Part shown: in pieces, positions 60,101 to 64,000 of the stretch
Numbering within the stretch: the first letter of the stretch is position 1
Layout: every line of letters starts with the position of its first letter
Assembly: GCF_037975245.1 (NCBI RefSeq)
Contig: NC_092575.1
Location: 11,504,501-11,568,500 of the forward strand
DNA length: 64,000 bases
From: Apostichopus japonicus
Taxonomy: Eukaryota > Echinodermata > Holothuroidea > Aspidochirotida > Stichopodidae
Direction: 5' to 3'
Program-made: the position numbers and the translations under genes
The notes under the pieces: model-generated
Told to the model about the DNA's origin: nothing
Databases searched by the model: none
What the model saw: only the letters and a program-made list of their open reading frames with translations

Positions 60101-62693
60101 CAACGTCATAACTAATCGTTAATTGGTCTGCAACATGATATTAAGGTCTCAAAGTCACAGATAAATACCATTCATTAAAAATCCTTGCTTCATAGTAACT
60201 AATTACAGTGTCATATAGTATTGCTAAAGCTAGCTATATCATGACTAACAATCTCAAGATATAGAGGTAGATTGTCTTTCTAATGAAAAAAACTTTATCT
60301 TCATCATGCTAATCAATCGGTAGGTAGAACGTTTGGAATATATATTGCTATCTTCATCGGCTTATCAAGCCGCAAGCTGACCGAAGTCAGAACCTAACAT
60401 TCATATTTAACATCCATGATTATGAATTGTCAACAACTCTGTAACTGGACAACATACATTAGGATAAGGATGGATCGTTGCTCATTATCAAATTCTCATA
60501 TACACATGAAGGTGAATATGTTTGTATCTACAACAATGGTAAAGTCGAGGAAGTACAGCAACATAATATCAAGAACGTTGGTGAGTGCCCTTATTCTTTC
60601 AAAGTATCTTGAATTTGTTGTATAATATATACTACTTGCGTTCTGCCGACTATAAGCAATACCTTTTGTTTCATGTTTCTTTCTCATATTGATTTCCGAA
60701 TATGATCCTGGTTTAACTCCCTTTCAGGGGGCTCTTATCGGACGGCCCCAATATGAGGTACAACGTCATAACAAATCGTTAATTGGTCTGCAACATGATA
60801 TTAAGGTCTCAAAGTCACTGATAAATACCATTCATTAAAAATCCTTGCTTCATATTAACTAATTACAGTGTCATAGTATTGCTAAAGCTAGCTATATCAT
60901 GACTAACAATCTCAAGATATAGAGGTATATTGTCTTTCTAATGAACAAAACTTTATCTTTATCATGCTAATCAATCGGTAGGTAGAACGCTTGGAATATA
61001 TATTGCAATCTTCGTCGTATCCGTAGTAATAATAAAAAAATAATAATCTGAAAATATTAAAAACTATACCGTTCATAATTTTCTCTTCTTATTTCTTTGT
61101 TCATTAGTTACACCAATCAACCCTACACCTTCTATCGTTGGGTGCTCAGAGCCATTGGATTGCGCATTTAATGTAACAAGCAGTGGATATCTGACATGTT
61201 TAATAGAGGGCGTTCTTCCAATCGTGCTTCCGAAATGGATCCACGATGAATATATTTCTTCCAGAATTACTTTCAGTCGACCACAACTAATAGTGAGAAA
61301 TGCTGGGTCTCTGTTTAACATATACTTGACTACTTACTACGAAATAACGACTGACCAGGTTTATGAAAGTGAGACAGACGAAGACTGGCAGGCTTATGAC
61401 GTCACAGCGTCCTGCTCTGTGAACTACGAGGTTATTGGGCAACACAAGACAGACGTTACGCTGCATCTCCAGAAACGTACTTCAGGTGACTTCATACAAT
61501 GTATAGGCTTCATGAGGAGATAAACTGTTACTGTATGATGATGATAAAGGAGCTGTCAATTGAAATTAGACCACCCCATTGGAGCTTATTGAAACATTCT
61601 TTTTCTGGGTAGTGATCTTCAAGTAACAATATATGGAAGGGAGAGGACTTATTTTTCAGCAGTTGGTTTTAAGTGTAGGGCGAAGGTGGAGAGGGGGATA
61701 TTTGGGGAGGGGGACTGTGGGGAGGGGGACATTAAAGGAGAAGCCAATTCCCCATCCCATGCAGACTGATGTGATAAATATGCTTGTGATGAATAACTCA
61801 CACCACATTAATAAAAACATATCGAGCTTCATAATATGACATAAAGATAAACCAAAACTATAACGTAAAAGACCCCTCGTGGCACCACCTTTTGGTTCCG
61901 AAATTACCGAATTTAATTATTTCAGAAAACCTAATACGATGTATTAAGATACGGACAGTTACATATGGAGAGCAAAATGGTACATTACCACAACCGTGAC
62001 GTTAGGATTTTCTTTGCATTCAGAATAGTTACAGGCGACTCAATGAAGTTAAAACTCACAAATCATGCGTTAGAATATAAGTTTATGCGGATTAGCATTT
62101 ATTTCAGCTTAGGTTTAATTTTCAGCTACTAAGTGTGTATCAATCGTATTCGTCATACATAATATCTATCTTTTCGATTTGTTTCTTGCAGCTGTAACAG
62201 AGGATAGGATAAGGAAGAGGTTTGGAGGTAAGTTTAAACATGCTGATAATTTTGCTATATTTCATATATTAACATCGAAAATGAAATTTTATGTGATATT
62301 TATAAGTACAAGTTTACCTTACTACGATTCTTGTTACAGTGTGACTCAAGTGTTTCCTTTCCTGGTAATGTCATATTGATGAGTATATCTAGAAACTGAT
62401 TTTCGTGGGTCATTGGGTATACCTTCATTTCTGGTAAATATAAATAGCAGACAACATTGATGCTATAGTAGATGCTTACATACATTATCGTTTTTTTTTC
62501 AGCAAATAATAACTGGCTGTGCGTTATCCCAGTCACTGTATTGTCTGTCATTATGATTATTATTTTTGGCTTTTCAAAATGGCGAAATGGCAAAGCAGGA
62601 AATGGGACCTGTGTCAGCAAGAAAACATCTGGTGCCGAGAATAATTATAAGAACAACGGTGAAGACAACCCAGCCATGACAATTGACGTTTAA
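50241..62693 (+). CDS. Ig-superfamily type I membrane receptor-like gene, 8 exons
   Basis: I assembled eight GT-AG exons: 50,241-50,295; 51,032-51,187; 57,464-57,628; 57,993-58,292; 58,644-59,258; 61,108-61,485; 62,192-62,227; 62,503-62,693. They total 1,893 coding nt (631 codons) plus a stop. Every junction is phase 1 and every internal exon is a multiple of three, the classic pattern for extracellular Ig exons. The predicted protein has a signal peptide (1-18), five Ig-like domains (~20-125, 126-225, ~226-330, ~331-430, 431-556), a short linker, a membrane span (573-592) followed by KWR, and a 39-residue tail. Several NxS/T glycosylation sites are present. It is likely a cell-surface adhesion or immune-type receptor; I cannot name an orthologue or ligand. 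The tail has no clear ITAM or ITIM. Confidence 0.8.
50858..50950. repeat. Foldback with hammerhead-like core in Ig intron 1
   Basis: GCCTGACGTTTCGATC (from ~50,875) and GATCGAAACGTCAGGC (to ~50,932) are perfect inverted copies flanking TTCTTCAGAGGCTAAAT. Read on the minus strand, CTGAAGA, a GATCC/GGATC stem, GAAAC and GTC follow in hammerhead order, again with one extra base before stem II. The outer GTGTAA/TTACAC also pairs. It resembles Penelope-type terminal sequences but no coding part accompanies it. Confidence 0.5.
51032..51187 (+). CDS. Ig gene exon 2, first half of Ig domain 1
   Basis: Acceptor ACTGTTTTAG, donor CAAG|GTAAGCC, 156 nt, phase 1-1. It encodes the B to C strands of an Ig fold: GSSWKIDCRLQ supplies the first cysteine (C43). 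In the following VKYYHD the usual core tryptophan is replaced. The exon ends LLIMSNQ. A 6.3-kb transposon-filled intron follows. Confidence 0.75.
51690..52015. repeat. Diverged ~130-bp direct repeat in intron 2
   Basis: Two copies about 193 bp apart (~51,690-51,825 and ~51,889-52,015) share ACGGCTGTT, AGAACATCCGTGAAAA and AATCAGTAACATTCCCTGCC. Non-coding. Confidence 0.8.
52311..52335 (+). repeat. LTR-start fragment (TGTCACAGTCTG)
   Basis: TGTCACAGTCTGTTGATTGC continuing to TTGTT is identical to the first 25 bp of the LTR at 53,476, then diverges. The first 18 bp also occur inverted at 53,208-53,225, just upstream of the minus-strand gag fragment. Confidence 0.7.
52639..53226 (-). pseudogene. 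LTR-retrotransposon gag-like fragment
   Basis: 195 codons on the minus strand. The central part (~residues 70-150) has the Ty3/gypsy-type gag pattern: FHGKQSEDPYLWLNKFKSW, then a helical AMNMLLVGSANIWLNSL stretch and FESHFSSIYPKW. It is preceded by an LTR-like start and CCCCGTCACAAATGGTGG, which resembles the region just inside a 5' LTR. No protease, RT or integrase follows; sequence beyond 52,639 is unrelated. It is a truncated relic in intron 2 of the Ig gene. The exact clade is uncertain. Confidence 0.65.
53476..53833 (+). mobile_element. Solo-LTR-like sequence
   Basis: It begins TGTCACAGTC after a purine-rich, polypurine-tract-like GGTGGGCGGGTA (53,463-53,474). It contains AATAAA at ~53,773 and ends near GGTACA, so TGT...ACA termini are plausible. 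The 3' boundary is a guess. Its start is shared with 52,311 and with the gag fragment, pointing to one element family, but orientation is opposite to the gag. Confidence 0.5.
54167..56341 (-). CDS. LINE reverse transcriptase, L2/CR1 type, intact frame
   Basis: 724 uninterrupted codons. RT blocks: NYRPISNLP (282-290), SSAFDTINH (356-364), GVPQGSVLGP (411-420) and YADDFQLF (444-451, catalytic YADD). The C-terminal part has DYCNSLLFGLP, LQNSAARL-like VQNSAARLIS and LWNNLPFSIR, all typical of L2/CR1 proteins. The annotated methionine lies in the linker; the natural protein would be a fusion with the upstream endonuclease, from which it is separated by one frameshift. It would reverse-transcribe its own RNA at a nicked target. 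Confidence 0.9.
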   Translation of the reverse strand: MDRPPPVRKFTQRRNLKNIDFDQFRCDIGSSSLLLNPQSSLDSLVDQYDSVLRTIIDKHAPVTRKAVIVRPRAKWYSSDIRLAKREKRKCERKYKHSGLIVHKQLYMTQCKHYKDLLISAKSCYFRQQITSANQKDMFHIVNKLTSPEVDNILPKYDVAENLANRYVDFFQQKVNSLQHAYPDYGTGNIPMEQCKSMSVFTVFKEVSEQDVLEVINSSPITSCFLDPLPKYVFKECISDLLPVITKIVNLSLTSGQLPCSLKQAVIIPHIKKPKLDANNLTNYRPISNLPYLSKLIERIACKQFQDYLSNNDLYAKMQSAYRANYSTETAQLYVQNNLLCALDERKDALLVLLDFSSAFDTINHQTLLTRLHERYGVDGVPLYWMKSYLANRTQCVIVDQNLSKQVTLATGVPQGSVLGPLLYTLYVAPLHDLIISANMQTVIYADDFQLFTSFHPDHCSDAIQKIQNCIADVKSWAISNNLFINDSKTEILHATSQFKSTTIKSISVKIDHTTITPSTHVKSLGVVLDPHLSMKQQVNAVCKSSYNAVRKISRIRKFLTNDITTKLVCSLIMPRLDYCNSLLFGLPDSTLKKLQTVQNSAARLISCSSRHDHMSPVLQSLQWLPVKHRSIYKLLLLTYKSQHSLAPGYITNLIPQYHPQRQLRSSTKCLLATSHTPNTKFYGERAFISAAPHLWNNLPFSIRNAPSVDCFKRLLKTHLFQNLQ
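56293..57168 (-). pseudogene. LINE APE-type endonuclease domain
   Basis: Motifs in order: LWNFRSIKAENK, VMAITETWL (catalytic Glu), GLYRPPPNN, IIMGDFNIHVD (catalytic Asp/Asn), GHTLDLIISHKDSD and TSDHSVVVA (catalytic His). This is a full apurinic-endonuclease-like target-nicking domain. The N-terminal threonine run comes from the (CTA)n microsatellite and the first methionine is unlikely to be genuine. After SLI the frame shifts by one base relative to the RT frame at ~56,340; the last ~18 residues are out of frame. Confidence 0.85.
57068..57126. repeat. (AGT)n trinucleotide microsatellite
   Basis: About 19 AGT units, the complement of (ACT)n. It lies at the 5' edge of the LINE and produces a poly-threonine run in the minus-strand frame. 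Confidence 0.97.
57464..57628 (+). CDS. Ig gene exon 3, second half of Ig domain 1
   Basis: Acceptor CCACTTTCAAG, donor TATAG|GTAATG, 165 nt, phase 1-1. DIDEDGAMVINNVTIDHIS matches the D-E-F region, followed by LYTLIYT where a canonical domain has YxC. The second cysteine is thus leucine. NVT is a glycosylation site. The split G|AT codon restores an aspartate between exons 2 and 3. Confidence 0.75.
57993..58292 (+). CDS. Ig gene exon 4, Ig domain 2
   Basis: Strong acceptor CTTTTTTCGCAG and donor TATG|GTAAGT; 300 nt, phase 1-1, no stops. It encodes DALINCYFPQSQRLFWYD (first cysteine C144 and core tryptophan W154), then NTTFSDEKTYRAIVIVSN. In place of the second cysteine (Y-x-C) the sequence has alanine. 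It has no initiating methionine, so simple ORF lists miss it. Confidence 0.8.
58644..59258 (+). CDS. Ig gene exon 5, Ig domains 3 and 4 in one exon
   Basis: Acceptor CGTTTATTCTACAG, donor GTTG|GTGAGT; 615 nt, phase 1-1. Domain 3: FFMC, LLSWTRN, LYVYIC, with NTS, NGT and NST sequons. Domain 4: VRLLC, FILWKRN, DKDGSLLINKFSYTHEGEYV then C, a fully canonical Ig signature. Two domains without an intron between them suggest intron loss. The frame is open upstream to an ATG at 58,550 whose first ~31 residues look like a signal peptide (VPLLVYVIWF core), so an alternative first exon is possible. Confidence 0.8.
59810..59921 (+). pseudogene. Duplicated partial Ig exon, copy 1
   Basis: DGSLLINKFSYIHEGEYVC and the rest of domain 4, ending at the same GTTG|GTGAGT donor. 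The 5' boundary is not exonic: the in-frame codon before GAT is TAG, and the only nearby AG acceptors give phase 0, not the phase 1 this gene needs. The first half of the Ig domain is absent. It is probably skipped. Confidence 0.75.
60463..60582 (+). pseudogene. Duplicated partial Ig exon, copy 2
   Basis: DKDGSLLIIKFSYTHEGEYV then C, with N-to-I and T-to-N changes relative to exon 5, and the same donor. A CATTAG acceptor at 60,461-60,462 would make the stretch open, but in phase 0, incompatible with the phase-1 donor of exon 5. Confidence 0.75.
61108..61485 (+). CDS. Ig gene exon 6, Ig domain 5
   Basis: Acceptor TTTCTTTGTTCATTAG, donor TTCAG|GTGACT; 378 nt, phase 1-1. GYLTCLIEG and PKW supply the first cysteine and tryptophan; YDVTASCSVNYEV supplies the second cysteine with a C1/I-set flavour. 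The donor is weaker than others. Readthrough would add GDFIQCIGFMRR and a stop at 61,521, giving a soluble form lacking the membrane span. Confidence 0.75.
61524..62191. other. Ig gene intron 6, no other feature seen
   Basis: Apart from a G-rich patch at ~61,680-61,735 (GGGGATATTTGGGGAGGGGG) there is no repeat, RNA gene or exon that I can support. Confidence 0.5.
62192..62227 (+). CDS. Ig gene exon 7, 12-codon linker
   Basis: Acceptor GTTTCTTGCAG, donor GGAG|GTAAGT, 36 nt, phase 1-1. It encodes the basic linker AVTEDRIRKRFG just before the membrane span. RKR could be a proprotein-convertase-like cleavage site; that is speculative. Confidence 0.65.
62503..62693 (+). CDS. Ig gene exon 8, membrane span and tail
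   Basis: Acceptor TTTTTTTTTCAG, phase 1. NNNWLCVIPVTVLSVIMIII is followed by FGFSKWRNGK: one hydrophobic span with a basic stop-transfer. The 39-residue tail is polar, has one tyrosine (NNYKNN) and ends MTIDV, which would fit a class II PDZ ligand. The stop TAA is at 62,691-62,693. Confidence 0.8.
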
Positions 62694-62883
62694 GAGAAAG
62701 AGAACTATAAAGAACGGCATGGGTTCATTTGTCACTTTTTAGAAACATGTCTTTTGTGATAACATACATGGAGAACGCATGCAATACTTTATCATTTAAT
62801 TTTTTTTTCACTAAATGCAGTTAGTAAGAAGTACTGATTGTGGCACCTCTTGATGAAGTCAATATGTTTTGTAACTGATTATA

Positions 62884-63210
62884 TGGGGGGGGGGGTATAG
62901 GAAGCTTCCAAAAGTGGGGGCACAACATCAGAGGGGCGCTTACTTATTCCACAACCACCACTTGTTATGCTATAAGCCTATACACACCGGCCATATCAGG
63001 TTAAATATATATATGATGTGTTAGTATCTATCAACACTATTATGGTGCACGTGAATAATTAAAATAGAATATTAAAATTAACAAGGCTTAAGATATCCAA
63101 AAGACAGTTCTTCATCAAAGGGGCATATTTTATTTGCCAGTAGGGTACATTTGCTACTTTGGAAAAAAGTGGGGGCATGTGCCCCCCCCCCCACCGGCTC
63201 CTACCCCCTG
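62884..63210. mobile_element. MITE-like element in the 3' flank
   Basis: Left side GGGGGTATAGGAAGCTTCCA-AAAGTGGGGGCAC and right side AAAAAGTGGGGGCATGTGCC followed by CCACCGGCTCCTACCCCCTG form hAT-like, G/C-rich ends. No target duplication could be fixed. An AATAAA at 63,218-63,223, just beyond it, is a possible polyadenylation signal for the Ig gene. Confidence 0.5.
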
Positions 63211-63254
63211 CATGTATAATAAATCGTGTAAACTATGCCATGTTATAACTTAAG

Positions 63255-63257
<3 letters not shown>

Positions 63258-63307
<50 letters not shown>
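63258..63307. repeat. (TA)n microsatellite
   Basis: About 50 bp of TA dinucleotides. Confidence 0.95.
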
Positions 63308-63312
<5 letters not shown>

Positions 63313-64000
63313 GGTATCTACTCAACATAAACGGTTATGAAATCAATAACCGAATGTGTAGTTTAAATATAAACTTGTTAATTTGCCTTGGTCGTTTTTC
63401 CCATTTCATTTGAATTAAGAGAGGGTGTAATTGGGACTTATCTAGCGACATACTTTCATTGTATTAAATTTTGTACTTTACATTCCACTGCCGACGGACA
63501 TTCCAACGATACCGAAAATTATAATATATATTTCTAACAAAGTACTCTTTATTTGTCAATATGAGTCATACCTTATTTCTCTGCTTTTGTCTAGTAATAT
63601 TTATTTTGGAGTATACGTGGATTTTCTTTATAATATATATATAGAGAGAGAAAGAAGGAGAGAGAGAGAGAATTAAAAAGGGTTTCCCCCTTTTGACACG
63701 ATGACGTCATATATTGTAAAGATGGCAGCCTCCTTGAGATGATATTTGATTCATAATATCTCCAAAGGATATGAAGAATTTTTCCAGCTATTTGGGAAGT
63801 TTTTTATAACAAGTATATCTATCATTCTAGATAAGTTTGACTTGTTGGTTTGTTTCTCCTTTAAGTATGTCGTACGCTGATCAGTGGTTAGATTATAAAC
63901 CTAGATGGTCGAAAACACAGACCTTTAGGTCAGCCATTTAGAATTACCACAAACGTCAGAATGGATACACCTCGTGTGAGTCCTTAACTAATTCCGCTGT
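63308..64000. other. 3' flank without recognisable gene
   Basis: A short (GA)n tract at ~63,641-63,671 is present. No supported exon, RNA gene or other repeat up to the window end. Confidence 0.5.

Larger units (their letters stand above)
59145..61010 (+). repeat. ~660-bp tandem triplication of exon 5 end plus intron
   Basis: The last ~115 bp of exon 5 and following intron repeat in tandem, units starting at 59,145, 59,808 and 60,467 (spacings 663 and 659); the third is incomplete at its right end. The units differ by scattered substitutions and small indels, and so are recent. Units 1 and 2 end with the dispersed repeat also found at 44,668. Confidence 0.9.

Overview
The window looks like a marine invertebrate chromosome, probably an invertebrate deuterostome such as an echinoderm. 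The reasons are a low-GC genome, GT-AG split genes with phase-1 Ig exons, L2/CR1-like LINEs, a Penelope-like element, hAT transposons and very long satellite arrays. I cannot name the species. There is no prokaryotic gene organisation. Most short ORFs here are accidental readings of repeats; the ~60-codon ORFs recurring from 1 to 40,800 all lie in one satellite.

Layout. (1) 1-12,223: a satellite array of ~807-bp monomers organised as a 1,615-bp dimer. It is interrupted at 10,062-11,934 by a hAT transposon, which itself carries a second hAT-type element. (2) 12,229-16,890: a spacer of degenerate direct repeats, a terminal-inverted-repeat (TIR) element holding a nested 690-bp foldback element, a 116-nt pure-purine tract and a TA microsatellite. 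(3) 16,893-~40,782: about 31 further monomers (770-790 bp) of the same satellite family in the opposite orientation, so the two arrays form giant inverted arms. (4) 40,782-50,200: gene-poor DNA with a ~450-bp tetranucleotide microsatellite, two broken LINE fragments, a ~144-bp tandem repeat and a head-to-head pair of Penelope-like fragments. The pair carries a hammerhead-ribozyme-like motif, intact in one copy and mutated in the other. (5) 50,241-62,693: one split gene on the plus strand. I assembled it from eight exons, every internal junction in phase 1. It encodes a 631-residue type I membrane protein: signal peptide, five Ig-like domains, one membrane span and a short tail. (6) 62,694-64,000: 3' flank with a MITE-like element and microsatellites.

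The Ig gene is the only convincing host gene. Its second intron (6.3 kb) has taken in an almost complete antisense L2/CR1-like LINE (EN plus RT, one frameshift between them) and pieces of an LTR retrotransposon. Its fifth intron contains two partial tandem copies of the preceding Ig exon. The first two Ig domains lack the second canonical cysteine. No identities were computed by alignment; coordinates were read by eye and may be off by a few bases.
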